DNA of 64,000 nt from Marinisporobacter sp. (GTDB taxonomy: Bacteria > Bacillota > Clostridia > Peptostreptococcales > Thermotaleaceae): the NCBI GenBank assembly GCA_025210395.1, contig JAOARV010000006.1, positions 124,001 to 188,000 of the forward strand, written 5' to 3'. Position 1 is the first letter of the stretch; the number at the start of each line of letters is the position of its first letter. Under the pieces are notes generated by a model. It was given only the letters and a program-made list of their open reading frames with translations, had not been told where the DNA came from and ran no database searches. The translations under genes were made by a program, and so were the position numbers. Of this stretch, positions 52,701 through 61,211 are shown one piece after another.

Positions 52701-55316
52701 GGAGGCATATATATAAGAAACGCAAATATTATGCCTGAAGAAGATCGGAATCTTCTTTATACGGTAGCGAGAATTGTTTTAAAAGGAGAAAAAGGATCTA
52801 TCACCCATCAAATTAAAATGAATGATATGGAGATAGAATTCCCAGATGAAAAACGATTTAAAGAAGACAAAACAATATATAAAAGTCAAGATGAACCACT
52901 CAAGGTTGATTATTTTAATGGATATGGCGGTTTTAGCAAGGATGGAATGGAGTATATTATAAGACTTAAGGATGGTTGTAATACTCCTGCTCCATGGACG
53001 AATGTGATAGCCAATAAAAACTTTGGTTTTCATGTTACAGAGAATGGATCTGGATTTACATGGGCTGAAAATAGCCGTGAAAATAAATTAATCCCATGGT
53101 CAAACGATCCTATAACAGATCCTAGTAATGAGGTAATCTATTTAAGGGATGAAAATTGTGGTGATTATTGGTCCATTACCCCTCTTCCAATTCGAGAAAA
53201 GGAAAGCTACACAGTAAGACATGGTATGGGTTATTCAAGGTTTACCCATGATAGCCATGGGATTTTACAAAATATTACTATGTTTGTGCCAAAGGATGAG
53301 ACTATTAAGATTAGCTTAATCAAACTAAAAAATCATTCAGATGTGAAAAGAAAGCTATCAGGAATTTACTTTATAAGACCTGTACTAGGGGTAAGTGATC
53401 AGATTACTCAGCAGTATATTGTAACAAAAATGGATGAAAAAAGAGAACTTCTTATGATCGATAATGGATATAGTGTTGATTTTCCAGGAAGAAATTTATT
53501 TGTAGCTTCATCAGAAAAGGTAGTATCTTATACAGGAAATCGAGAGGAATTTGTAGGAAAGAATAAAGATTTAAGTAATCCAGATGCATTAAAAAGAGAA
53601 AAGCTTTCTAATCAAGTGGGAGCTGCCTTTGATCCTTGTGCAGCAATAGAGATTTCTATTGAACTAAAACCTAATGAAGAAAAGGAATTTGTATTCTTAA
53701 TGGGTTATGGTAAAAATATAGATGAAGTAGAAAAGCTTATTAAGGAATATAAAAATGTAAAGGCTTCTAAAGATGGTTTAGAGGAAGTAAAGAGCTATTG
53801 GAAAGAGCTTTTAGGAACCATTGAAGTAAAAACACCTGATCTATCAATGGATTTACTGATCAATTATTGGCTGATGTATCAGACTATAGCTTGTAGAATT
53901 TGGGCAAGATCAGCCTTTTATCAATCAGGTGGTGCTTATGGATTTCGTGATCAGCTTCAAGATAGTATGAATGCTATGCCCATTATGCCACAAGCTACAA
54001 AGAAACAAATCCTTCTTCATTGTGCACACCAATTTGTAGAAGGAGATGTACAGCATTGGTGGCATCCAGGAGCTGGAGAAAAGGGAATACGTACTAAGTT
54101 TTCTGATGATTTACTATGGTTGCCTCTTATAACAGCAGAATATGTAAGCTATACAGGAGATGAAACCCTATTAAATGAAGAAGTACATTTCTTAGAGGAA
54201 GCTCTTTTAGGAGAGCAGGAAGACGAAAGATATGGTGTTCCTAGGATTTCAGATGAGAAAGCTTCTGTTTATGAACATTGTATAAGAGCTATTGAAAGAG
54301 GGTTAAGACTTGGAGAAAATGGTATTCCTCTTATGGGTTCAGGAGATTGGAACGATGGGATGAATACTGTCGGGAATAAAGGCAAAGGAGAAAGTATTTG
54401 GCTAGGCTGGTTCTTACATGATATCCTCAATAAATTCTCAGGCATTTGTGAAAAAATGGATGACCTAGAGCGTGGAGAAAGATATAAAAAAGCTGCAAAA
54501 GATATAGCTAATAACATTGAAGAAAATGCTTGGGATGGTGAATGGTATAGACGTGCATATTTTGATGATGGAACCCCTTTAGGTTCTATTGAAAATACAG
54601 AATGTATGATTGATTCTCTTGCTCAATCATGGGCAGTTATTTCAGGTGCTGCAAAATCAGATAGAACAAAGACAGCTATGGACTCGGCAAAGCGTTATTT
54701 GATCAAAAAAGAAGAAGGAATGATTCTTCTATTTACACCACCATTTAATGAAAGTGATCTACATCCAGGATATATAAAAGGCTATGTACCAGGAGTAAGA
54801 GAAAATGGAGGACAATATACCCATGCAGCAACTTGGGTGATCAATGCCTTTGCCATGATGGGAGATGGAGATCAAGCATGGGAGCTATACAATATGATCA
54901 ATCCAATCAATCATGCAAGAACACCTATAGAATGTGCAACCTATAAAGTAGAGCCGTATGTAATCGCAGCAGATGTCTATGCAGTAAATCCTCATACAGG
55001 AAGAGGTGGATGGACTTGGTATACAGGAGCTGCGGGATGGATGTATCGAGTAGGTCTTGAATATATTTTAGGACTAAAGAAAAAAGATGATACCCTGATC
55101 ATTAATCCTTGTATTCCAAAAGAATGGAAGGAATATAAAATCAAGTATAAATATAAAGATACAACCTACCATATCACTGTAAAAAACTTTAAGAGAGTAA
55201 GTGGCAATGTAGAGACCATTGTGATAGATGGAAAGAAAAGAGAAGAAAAAAATATTCCATTGGTGAATGATCAAAAGGATCACCATGTGGAAGTTATTTT
55301 AGGAGCAACCTACTAA
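46767..55316 (+). CDS. Cyclic beta-1,2-glucan synthase-like protein (GT84 + GH94)
   Basis: 2849 residues, matching NdvB/Cgs length. N-terminal helical region (1-390); membrane helices near 395-445, 830-880, 905-930 and 960-1005; between them a GT84-type glycosyltransferase domain (475-800) with TMVVIPTLVPNEK, ITLDADTNLPIDTARK (DxD-like) and HRWIRGDWQLIRWL. A Lys/Glu-rich coiled segment spans ~1110-1310. A glycoamylase-like domain follows (1360-1520, FMAHHQGMGLIALNNYL), then two GH94 beta-sandwich segments and a GH94 catalytic barrel (about 2360-2780) with GSGDWNDGMN supplying the general acid Asp. In alpha-proteobacteria this enzyme polymerises and cyclises UDP-glucose. Start ATG 46767; GGAGGG lies 10-11 bases upstream, and ATG 46749 has no site. 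Confidence 0.93.
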   Translation: MFLKKSYRIENDEKIEMKDILLNNDELNEHAVEIAKSHVIAKKRGSIRLLLSRLSHNFKTISSIYEEFNKEVKRGNELSPASEWLLDNYYKIEEQVQVIRQNVTKDKFLKLHILDNGYLKGYPRVYAIALELVSHTDGRLDEALLLNFVKHYQTHKILTIGEIWALSLMIRLALVEKIRNISEKIYENQEQWKKVERLEVKNQEVLLENIKRDFKNMDGLSSSYIEHLLKKLRNACVESGHVIDIIEKKLMEFDTSIDEIIDMEHKDQAARKISIGNSIISLNIVSKLDWNDLFESLSKVEEILQMDPLDIYRAMDFSSRNYYRQEVEKIAKLCGASETQVARKAIEYAKNATIEENKEKVKHVGYYIIDQGRKTLLKDFDYKKSKIYFHDYPIAVYATPSMVITACITLLLGYYAYNASNNIFLSIVAGCFSLIPASDIAITIVNWIVTYKCEPSILPKLEYKDGITEDATTMVVIPTLVPNEKVLEELLEKLQVYYLGNKDKNIYFGVAGDFKDSDTEFQPSDENIIKKALDGIKALNHKYATDEERFFYFHRYRQFCEKQQKWMGWERKRGALVEFNELLTGAKDTSYHVISGDLSHIVGKIQYIITLDADTNLPIDTARKLIGTISHPLNKGVLNKEKGIIEEGYGLIQPRIGVDVESASKSTFTRIFAGQGGIDPYTTATSDVYQDLFGEGIFTGKGIYNLSVFNEILGGVIPDNTVLSHDLLEGSYVRTGLTTDIELIDGYPAKYNSFIMRLHRWIRGDWQLIRWLGAKLKNRTGKVVDNPLSNLSKWKVFDNLRRSLTSLSLLLLLILGITIFPGKSFVWVAFASISLFFPCLIECFNYMTKKYYKTARERTNGNLIYGFRAVCYQTLLNFVFLPYHAFMMLDGIVRTLYRVYISKKNLLEWVTAADVEKKLKNDTVSFIKRMKVAIFVGVFLIALVWGVSPNNLGYALIIGSVWVISPIIAYKVSKEDMTKIQLDHEDTAILRRLARKTWDYYEDFAGAMDHYLPPDNYQEDPANGVAHRTSPTNIGFLLLATLSARDFGYISTIEMIERIEKILSTIEKLETWKGHLYNWYDTTTLEVLRPFFISTVDSGNFIGYMITLKEGLLEYLKKPILNKEVLLGIKDTLEQTSDEENKKKIAASIEKEKLNLEEWKSLFESFEKSNKITNWNEKFHDMVESFKREIHLLFVVEKMEDENYKKLIQQIEEIDGKLSLMELNKLYKDILKDINKILKKNNQEELIQLKNKIFIANEHVEEKIAQINDLIKRIEKIVEDADFKELYDEKQHLFSIGYNVKDENLVNSYYDLLGSEARLTSYVAIARKEVPKKHWGKLGRALSIIDGYRGLVSWTGTMFEYLMPPLVMKNYPNTLMDETYGTVIKAQKKYGEKRNVPWGTSESGYYAFDINLNYQYKAFGVPDLGLKRGLINDMVISPYSTLLSLPFDGKGAMKNIKRLIADGVEGNYGFYEAIDYTPERLPFGKKKGVIKSFMAHHQGMGLIALNNYLNENIMQKRFHRDPVMKSAEVLLQEKTPIRVLITKQYKEAVEPLEGTKKEDIYVVRKYKDLDSRLPRCHMLSNGRYSVMVTDGGSGYSKKEKLQVTRWREDSLTGRYGNYIFVKNLNTNKVYASVFDPINVEPDGYEARFSLDKAEFMRTDDNIDTHTEIVVSSEDDAEIRKVTLTNHGNEPVVIELTSYFETVLASQAADLAHPAFSNLFIRTEAILDYDSLIASRRPRLEEKNTIWMCHTMAVEGETFGNLEYETNRGNFVGRGRHIGNSFAFTNSLTNTTGPILDPIMSLRRKVKIAPGKIAIVSFITSVMNSKQEAMDMARKYYDPSSTKRAFNLAFTRSIIETSYLGLKAEEIELYQNMIPHILYLSPHRRKYEEILKENKKGQSGLWAYGISGDLPIVLISISRAEDIQVVHEALKAHEYWKMKGLFVDLIIFNEDKSSYLQPLQELLNETVHSKYGHDVMNKSGGIYIRNANIMPEEDRNLLYTVARIVLKGEKGSITHQIKMNDMEIEFPDEKRFKEDKTIYKSQDEPLKVDYFNGYGGFSKDGMEYIIRLKDGCNTPAPWTNVIANKNFGFHVTENGSGFTWAENSRENKLIPWSNDPITDPSNEVIYLRDENCGDYWSITPLPIREKESYTVRHGMGYSRFTHDSHGILQNITMFVPKDETIKISLIKLKNHSDVKRKLSGIYFIRPVLGVSDQITQQYIVTKMDEKRELLMIDNGYSVDFPGRNLFVASSEKVVSYTGNREEFVGKNKDLSNPDALKREKLSNQVGAAFDPCAAIEISIELKPNEEKEFVFLMGYGKNIDEVEKLIKEYKNVKASKDGLEEVKSYWKELLGTIEVKTPDLSMDLLINYWLMYQTIACRIWARSAFYQSGGAYGFRDQLQDSMNAMPIMPQATKKQILLHCAHQFVEGDVQHWWHPGAGEKGIRTKFSDDLLWLPLITAEYVSYTGDETLLNEEVHFLEEALLGEQEDERYGVPRISDEKASVYEHCIRAIERGLRLGENGIPLMGSGDWNDGMNTVGNKGKGESIWLGWFLHDILNKFSGICEKMDDLERGERYKKAAKDIANNIEENAWDGEWYRRAYFDDGTPLGSIENTECMIDSLAQSWAVISGAAKSDRTKTAMDSAKRYLIKKEEGMILLFTPPFNESDLHPGYIKGYVPGVRENGGQYTHAATWVINAFAMMGDGDQAWELYNMINPINHARTPIECATYKVEPYVIAADVYAVNPHTGRGGWTWYTGAAGWMYRVGLEYILGLKKKDDTLIINPCIPKEWKEYKIKYKYKDTTYHITVKNFKRVSGNVETIVIDGKKREEKNIPLVNDQKDHHVEVILGATY

Positions 55317-55337
55317 AAATCAGTAGGTTGCTTTTTC
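55304..55337 (+). terminator. Terminator of the glucan synthase gene
   Basis: 11-bp perfect stem AGCAACCTACT (55304-55314) / AGTAGGTTGCT (55322-55332), then TTTT. It overlaps the stop codon. Confidence 0.93.
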
Positions 55338-55367
55338 CCTTTAAAATGTATATTCCTTATGGTTCGT

Positions 55368-56345
55368 TTAGTCCTTTTCTTCCAATAGTAATAGGGAGTT
55401 CGTATCCAAAACTTGATTTGTGAATTCAAATTCATAATGGATGCGGTCAAGTTTTTTCTTATCTGTGATGGTTATGGATAAATATTTACAATAAAATAGG
55501 CTAATATCAATATATCTGTCTTTTTCTTCAAACCAAAAAGAGACGTATTCAGAAGGTAAGTCCTTTCCTTTATAAGTAATACTACACCCTAGATGATACA
55601 TTATTTCTCGAATATATTTTCTCTTTAAAGGATATTTGTTGAGTTCATTGATGAATTTTAATATTTGATCTTTATCAGATAGTGTTATTTCATGTATTTT
55701 TTGATTTTCATGGGTATCTACTATTATACTGACTTGATTTATTTCATTTGTATTAAAAACTAAATAGTTTTGTAAAGTAGGAACATAAATTCTTCCATAG
55801 GAAAGGAGTCCCATCCAAAAAACTCCTAAAATAACCAATACTACGCCATAGGTTGGAAAATACTTATTATTTATACTATTCAATTTAGATTTTATTTGTA
55901 GTAACAGCTTTTTATGTACATGGATTTCTCTTAATTCACTTAAATCCATTCTAGTACAACCAGAATCATTATTTAAATCAATTCTTCTATTATTATATTG
56001 AGGAATAATAATTGTATTTTCTTTAAGGGTATAATCAATATGACATTCCTCTAAAGATTCAATGATCAATGGGATAATGTCTATACTATGGGTATTGTAT
56101 AGGGCATAATTCCCTTTTAAAAATAGAAATAACATGATTGTAGAAATAAAAGATACAATGATTACACTATAGACATCATCATAATCTATAGAATGGTTTC
56201 CTTTGATCGTTGATAAAGAAATAAATATAAAGGCAATAAGAAATTGTTCAAATGTACGACTAACTATGATTTTTTTGCCTTTGATAATTATGATTCCTAA
56301 GAGGATAGGGATCAAACTAAAAATGAAAAAAATAATGTAAGGCAT
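55368..56345 (-). CDS. Membrane protein of unknown function
   Basis: 325 residues from ATG 56345, after TTGGAGGAAAACACA; the TTG at 56360 lies inside that site. Three hydrophobic helices in 1-90, a cytoplasmic-like segment (about 95-165: SLEECHIDYTLKENTIIIPQYNNRRIDL), a fourth helix near 175-195 (YGVVLVILGVFWMGLLSYG), and a C-terminal domain of about 120 residues (YLVFNTNEINQVSIIVDTHENQKIHEITLSDKDQILKFINELNKYPLKRKY...YVSFWFEEKDRYIDISLFYCKY). The final domain has the alternating pattern of a small alpha/beta domain seen in other clostridial lipoproteins. No family assigned. Confidence 0.7.
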   Translation of the reverse strand: MPYIIFFIFSLIPILLGIIIIKGKKIIVSRTFEQFLIAFIFISLSTIKGNHSIDYDDVYSVIIVSFISTIMLFLFLKGNYALYNTHSIDIIPLIIESLEECHIDYTLKENTIIIPQYNNRRIDLNNDSGCTRMDLSELREIHVHKKLLLQIKSKLNSINNKYFPTYGVVLVILGVFWMGLLSYGRIYVPTLQNYLVFNTNEINQVSIIVDTHENQKIHEITLSDKDQILKFINELNKYPLKRKYIREIMYHLGCSITYKGKDLPSEYVSFWFEEKDRYIDISLFYCKYLSITITDKKKLDRIHYEFEFTNQVLDTNSLLLLEEKD

Positions 56346-56694
56346 TGTGTTTTCCTCCAATCTATTTTGTATAAGATCTAGTTGCTTTTATATAAGTATT
56401 ACTTTGAATAGGGATCTCCTTGACTTTGTGAATACATCATGTTTGAAGTGTTCGAAAAATTTATCACAAATAGATTTTTTAGGTGTGGATTATTTATATC
56501 TAGAGATATAATCAGTTTACATGAAAATGGAATATATTTCAATTTACTCAATGCAATAGGTAATTGATTTTGGTAAAAATTTAATAAGGTTATACCATCT
56601 GTTTTGAGATACAATGAAAGGGTATATGATTTATATGGATCAAAATCAAGATATACTCAATAGGTAGAAGATCAAAGAGATAAGGAGAGAAAAG
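56346..56694. other. Non-coding interval between divergent genes
   Basis: 349 AT-rich bases. A minus-strand frame of 71 codons (56399-56614) starts with TTG, lacks a ribosome binding site and shows no family features, so I do not call it. GATAAGGAGAGAAAAGG at its right end is the mutY ribosome binding region. Nothing else is visible. Confidence 0.5.
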
Positions 56695-57801
56695 GTGGAC
56701 GCTTATAAAATTGGAGATTATGAAAAATTTGATCGTTTAAAAACTAGAAAAATACAAGAAAATTTAATAGATTGGTACAAAAAAAATCATCGCAAGCTCC
56801 CTTGGAGAGAAACAAAAAATCCTTATTATATATGGATTTCAGAAGTGATGCTTCAACAAACAAGGGTAGATACGGTGATTCCTTATTTTTTAAGATTTAT
56901 AGATAAATTCTCGAATATTGAAAGCTTATCAAATGCAGATGAAGAAGTAGTATTAAAAATGTGGGAAGGACTAGGCTATTATTCAAGGGCGAGAAATCTT
57001 CATAGGGGTGCAAAAGTTATTATAAAAGAGTATGATGGAAAAATGCCAGATACCTTAAAGGAAATCAAAAAAATTCCAGGGATTGGTCCTTATACGGCAG
57101 GAGCCATTTTAAGTATTGCTTACAATGAGGCGGTACCAGCAGTAGATGGAAATGTCATGAGAGTTTTTTCAAGATTATTTTATATAAAAGAAGATATAGG
57201 AGAAAATAATACAAAAAAAGAAATGGAAAAAATAGGACAAATGGTGGTGAGTAAGGAAAACCCATCTTTTTTTAACCAAGGACTTATGGAGTTAGGTGCT
57301 CTTATTTGTACCCCTACTTCCCCAAAATGTGTGGCTTGTCCTCTTTTTATGGAGTGCACTGGACGAAAATTGATGATACAGGAAACACTACCTATTAAGA
57401 AAAAGAAAATAAAGGTAAAGCTTGTAGAAATGGAGCTTGCAGTTGTCTATAAAGATGAAAAAATATTGATTATGAAAAGACCTACAGAAGGGTTATTAGC
57501 TAACCTTTGGGCGCTTCCAAGTATAGAGAGGGAAAAGAATATGGAAGAAGGGGAAAGTATTCGATTAGAGCTAGAAGAAAATTATGGGATGACTATAAAA
57601 AATAAAAAATATTTATTTGAAAAGCAGCATATATTTACCCACCGAAAATGGAAGATGAAAGTTTATAGCTTTGAGCTTATTAGAGATGAAAAAATAGATT
57701 ACCCAGAAATTCAGTGGATATCTTTACAAGAAATCAAAAAGTATGCTTTTCCAACAGCTTTTATGAAGGTATTGAAAAATGTAAAAAAACAGGAAAAATA
57801 A
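56695..57801 (+). CDS. mutY: A/G-specific adenine DNA glycosylase
   Basis: 368 residues from GTG 56695. Removes adenine mispaired with 8-oxoguanine. Order: catalytic HhH-GPD domain (about 25-225) with LPWRETKNPYYIWISEVMLQQTRV (catalytic Glu), helix-hairpin-helix KIPGIGPYTAGAILSIA and catalytic Asp in PAVDGNVMR; the [4Fe-4S] ligands C-x6-C-x2-C-x5-C (CTPTSPKCVACPLFMEC, about 204-220); then a C-terminal NUDIX-like domain (235-365) that reads 8-oxoG. All key residues are present. Convergent with the chemoreceptor gene. Confidence 0.96.
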   Translation: MDAYKIGDYEKFDRLKTRKIQENLIDWYKKNHRKLPWRETKNPYYIWISEVMLQQTRVDTVIPYFLRFIDKFSNIESLSNADEEVVLKMWEGLGYYSRARNLHRGAKVIIKEYDGKMPDTLKEIKKIPGIGPYTAGAILSIAYNEAVPAVDGNVMRVFSRLFYIKEDIGENNTKKEMEKIGQMVVSKENPSFFNQGLMELGALICTPTSPKCVACPLFMECTGRKLMIQETLPIKKKKIKVKLVEMELAVVYKDEKILIMKRPTEGLLANLWALPSIEREKNMEEGESIRLELEENYGMTIKNKKYLFEKQHIFTHRKWKMKVYSFELIRDEKIDYPEIQWISLQEIKKYAFPTAFMKVLKNVKKQEK

Positions 57802-57812
57802 TCCTGTTTTTT
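57784..57812. terminator. Bidirectional terminator between mutY and the chemoreceptor gene
   Basis: AAAAAACAGGA / TCCTGTTTTTT arms overlapping the mutY stop; T-runs on both strands. Confidence 0.85.
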
Positions 57813-59838
57813 ATATTTTAAATCCAGATATAGATTCTTCAAGAATCTTTGCTAATTCATTTAGATTTTTAGAGAAATTAGCAATTTCGTTGGTATGTTC
57901 TGTTTGTTGTTCTACACTAGCACTAATTTCTTCGGTAGCTGCAACGGATTCAGTAAGCAATTCTGATACTTGTCTTAAAGCTAGAATAAGATCTTCTTTT
58001 TGAACAATAAGCGTATCCATTTCTAGTCTTATTTCTTTGTTATCATGAACAATACTATCTAGTTGCTTTTCGATTGTATTAATTTCTTGATCCATTTGAG
58101 TAACAATATGTAAGTTTTTATGAGTCATGGTATTGGAATCTTTAATAGCATCTACACATTTTTGGACTTCTAATTGGATTTCTTTAATGAGTGTACTAAT
58201 TTCTTCTGTGGATATTCGTGTATCTTCTGATAATTTTCTGACTTCATCGGCAACAATTGCAAAGCCTCTTCCTGCCTCACCTGCTCTTGCTGCTTCTATG
58301 GAAGCATTTAATGACAATAATCCTGTTTGATCAGAAATATTAGATATGGTATCAATAATACCATTAATATGATCTGATTTTTGATTGAGTATAGTGATAG
58401 CATTATATACTTTTTTAGAAGAATGACTCAGTTGATTAGTATATTCGTGTAATATTTGCATTGTTTCTTTTACCTGAGAATTATAATTATTTGCTTCTTT
58501 GGAAGAATTTTCTATATTCAAAACTTGCTTTGAGAATTTGTCTAACTTTTCTCCAAATATATCGATATTCTTAGAAGTAGTGACAACTTTTGCAACTTGA
58601 TCAGAAGAATTTTCAGCAATGCTTTGAATAGATTGTGTAATGATGCTTGATGACTCAGATATTTGTAATGTTTGTGCAACTTGCTTTTCAGAGGATGATA
58701 GGACATGCTTTGAGGTACCCTGTATATTCCTAATTAAGTTTTTCATATTGGTAGCCATAACATTTAAGTCTTGTGCTAATTCACCGATTTCATCATTACT
58801 TTTCATTTGAGATATATTTGTAAAATCTCCTTGAGCAATTTTCTTTAAGCTTTCAATAGGACGAATGATTGTTCGAATAGAGAAGGTATAAACATATCCT
58901 ATTACAGCAAAAATAACTACTAAACAAATGATGGCTATGACTAAAGCTAAAAGTCTTTTTTGCTTTTCGATGAAGCTTGTATCATAAACAATTTCAACTA
59001 TTTTGCTTGGATCAGTCATATATACTTGATTAGAATTTTTTAGATCAAGATAGATATACTTTTTTATAATATTATTAGGCGCATGAATTGTGAAGGTACC
59101 TTCCGTAACTACTTTTTTTAAATTCACCATCATTTCTTCAGATACATGTTTTCCAGAGCCTTCTTGTACAAACTCTAACCCCATAGGATCAAAAACTCTA
59201 AGAGAATGAATAAAAGGATTATTCTTACTTATTTCATTTGAAATAATAGCAGGATTCATATGAGATAAAACAGATTTTGATGTAGAGGCATTTAAGCCCA
59301 CTTCTAAAATATATTTGTGATCAGGAGAAGGTTTGTAGCCCCACATACTCAAGGAACCACTGATTACATCAATACGCAATCGTTCAAAATGTGTTTTTTC
59401 TCCTTCACGAATATTTTTCATAAGACTTGTAAAAGATGGACTTAAACTAGAAAAAGCAAAACCTACTGCACTAGGATCTGTTGATTGAACAACTGTTGTA
59501 GTATCATCAATAATATATAATTCTCCATTGATTTGTTCCTTTAGTTGAGATAAATTGATATCATCTATATTGTTGTTAGAGGCTTCATAGGCAGTGATGA
59601 ATTGCTGTAATTGTAGTTCTAGCTTTTTTTGTAATTCTGACTCTAGCAATTTATAGCTTGTATCAATGACCTGTATGGTATTGTCAATCATTATTTCTGC
59701 ATTTTGTTGTTGAGATTCGAATTGGTCATTTAAAATAGAAGTCAGCTGAATGTAACTAAAAATTGAAATAGCAATGATTCCGACCATGATAATTGGAATA
59801 AGACCAAATAGAATTTTACTTTTTATGCCGTTTCTCAT
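57811..59838 (-). CDS. Methyl-accepting chemotaxis protein
   Basis: 675 residues from ATG 59838, 7 bases after GGAGA; ATG 59844 is only 1 base away. TM1 about 10-32; extracytoplasmic sensor (35-285), probably dCache-like with a helical N-terminal stalk; TM2 about 288-310; HAMP (310-365: RPIESLKKIAQGDFTNI); cytoplasmic signalling domain (365-675) with the hairpin tip ISNISDQTGLLSLNASIEAARAGEAGRGFAIVADEVRKLSEDTR, which contacts CheA/CheW. The signal is unknown. It follows the DUF917 gene on the same strand (30 bases), so it may sense that pathway's substrate. Confidence 0.95.
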   Translation of the reverse strand: MRNGIKSKILFGLIPIIMVGIIAISIFSYIQLTSILNDQFESQQQNAEIMIDNTIQVIDTSYKLLESELQKKLELQLQQFITAYEASNNNIDDINLSQLKEQINGELYIIDDTTTVVQSTDPSAVGFAFSSLSPSFTSLMKNIREGEKTHFERLRIDVISGSLSMWGYKPSPDHKYILEVGLNASTSKSVLSHMNPAIISNEISKNNPFIHSLRVFDPMGLEFVQEGSGKHVSEEMMVNLKKVVTEGTFTIHAPNNIIKKYIYLDLKNSNQVYMTDPSKIVEIVYDTSFIEKQKRLLALVIAIICLVVIFAVIGYVYTFSIRTIIRPIESLKKIAQGDFTNISQMKSNDEIGELAQDLNVMATNMKNLIRNIQGTSKHVLSSSEKQVAQTLQISESSSIITQSIQSIAENSSDQVAKVVTTSKNIDIFGEKLDKFSKQVLNIENSSKEANNYNSQVKETMQILHEYTNQLSHSSKKVYNAITILNQKSDHINGIIDTISNISDQTGLLSLNASIEAARAGEAGRGFAIVADEVRKLSEDTRISTEEISTLIKEIQLEVQKCVDAIKDSNTMTHKNLHIVTQMDQEINTIEKQLDSIVHDNKEIRLEMDTLIVQKEDLILALRQVSELLTESVAATEEISASVEQQTEHTNEIANFSKNLNELAKILEESISGFKI

Positions 59839-59874
59839 AATCATTTCTCCTATTCTTAAGATTCTATTTAAAAT

Positions 59875-61107
59875 TTAAGAAGATGAACTGTTTAATTTCT
59901 CAATGCTTATATATTCTCCATTGTAAAAATTTAATTCTTTTAAAATATCCATAAAGCCTTCTATAATATAATCATTTCTCATTTTCTCATCTGTTGGTAA
60001 ACCAACGATTGTAATGGGGGTGCCAACTTTTTTGGTAACAATCTCAACATTGCTTAAAGGACCATCCTCTGTCATATAGCAAATCAAATCTGGTGCCATT
60101 GCCCATTTCTTTACTTCTTTATTGTTTGTATTATGTACCTCTGCAAATAGATTTTCATTTTCAATGCTTATGATTAATACATCTCCTGAAGCATCATTTT
60201 TTTCAATTTCAACAATACCCTTGTCAAAGCCTCCTTTAGATTGAGGAAAAGTGATTTTTTTGATAAACCCATTAAATGTATAATGGTTCCAATTGATTGA
60301 GTCTAAAAAACTTAGTACGGCTTGTACTTTTTCACCTTTTGCTGCATTATAAATAGCTTCTCCTAAATAATAGATTAAAGAAAATGTTTGATCTATTGAA
60401 GCAGCTTTTATATCTTTTCCTTCCATAGGATAGGTAGCAAGACCTCCTAATTGATCAAATTGATTTAAGCATAATATTTCTCTTGCTAAATCTTCTAGAG
60501 ATTTAGGGATGCTTTCAACGGTTTTGGTATTTTTGCAAAGATCTAAGACCATTTCAATATTGTTTTGAGGATGATCCATAGACTGTTCATTAGCTATTGC
60601 TGAAGGGGAAATGGATACACCTGTTTTAGGATGACCATAAGTAGTGTTTTCTAACTGTGGAACAGCTCTTTTAGCTCCATCTGCATCTACTACAAGGATA
60701 TCTTCATCTGCTTCAGATGCAACTAATAAAGGCACTAAGCTGTTTACAGCTCCAAGCTCTATGGGTAAACAAAAGGAAGCTTTTTGATTTTTATATTTTG
60801 CTAAGGCTTGTAAAGCCTTTAATGGAGAAGTTAAATCATCTGTATGGTCTAGCTTTTGAGGGGAACCCATTAAAGCTACTACAGCACCCTGTGTATCTAG
60901 TAATTTTTTATCATCAGATTGGACGATTGAAATGGGCATTCCTTTTTTTTCTATGTTATCAATAATTCTTTGCACAAGCTTTTCTCCAATTTTAAGAGAG
61001 CCACCACCGCCACAACCTAAAAGGGCTCCGCCTAAAACGAAATATTCTAGTTCTTTTTTTTGATTGACTTGCTTAATTGGTTTTAACAGATTTACCATTG
61101 TATTCAT
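59875..61107 (-). CDS. DUF917 family protein
   Basis: 410 residues. Begins after GGAGGCGATC with an N-terminal LEYFVLGGALLGCGGGGSLKIGEKLV, the DUF917 Gly-rich signature, followed by LDTQGAVVALMGSPQKL, the LPIELGAVNSLVPLLVASEADEDILVVDADGAKRAVPQLENTTY core and a C-terminal DLICYMTEDGPLSN segment. DUF917 proteins are hydantoinase-A-related; one characterised branch is a thiohydantoin desulfurase, but the substrate here is unknown. Unlike many relatives, no hydantoinase partner gene adjoins it. Upstream lie a good promoter and three copies of a GTGGAAATTT motif, so it is probably regulated. A chemoreceptor gene is downstream. Confidence 0.88.
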   Translation of the reverse strand: MNTMVNLLKPIKQVNQKKELEYFVLGGALLGCGGGGSLKIGEKLVQRIIDNIEKKGMPISIVQSDDKKLLDTQGAVVALMGSPQKLDHTDDLTSPLKALQALAKYKNQKASFCLPIELGAVNSLVPLLVASEADEDILVVDADGAKRAVPQLENTTYGHPKTGVSISPSAIANEQSMDHPQNNIEMVLDLCKNTKTVESIPKSLEDLAREILCLNQFDQLGGLATYPMEGKDIKAASIDQTFSLIYYLGEAIYNAAKGEKVQAVLSFLDSINWNHYTFNGFIKKITFPQSKGGFDKGIVEIEKNDASGDVLIISIENENLFAEVHNTNNKEVKKWAMAPDLICYMTEDGPLSNVEIVTKKVGTPITIVGLPTDEKMRNDYIIEGFMDILKELNFYNGEYISIEKLNSSSS

Positions 61108-61132
61108 TTGTAAGATCGCCTCCTAAAATTCT

Positions 61133-61197
61133 GTGGAAATTTAATGAATTTGGTAAAAAAAAATCACCAAATTTCCACCCAATATAGTGGAAATTTA
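61133..61197 (-). promoter_or_regulatory. Operator-like repeats upstream of the DUF917 gene
   Basis: GTGGAAATTT occurs three times in 65 bases: 61133-61142, 61169-61178 (inverted) and 61187-61196; two of them extend to GTGGAAATTTA. An inverted repeat AATTTGGT (61147-61154) / ACCAAATT (61166-61173) lies between. The last copy falls at the expected transcription start of the promoter at 61212-61240, a position suited to repression. Confidence 0.5.
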
Positions 61198-61211
61198 CTC
61201 ACTATACCATT

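Noticed and set aside
56399-56614. Minus-strand frame of 71 codons between the membrane-protein gene and mutY
   Set aside because: TTG start, no ribosome binding site, no signal or domain pattern, and AT-rich intergenic composition.
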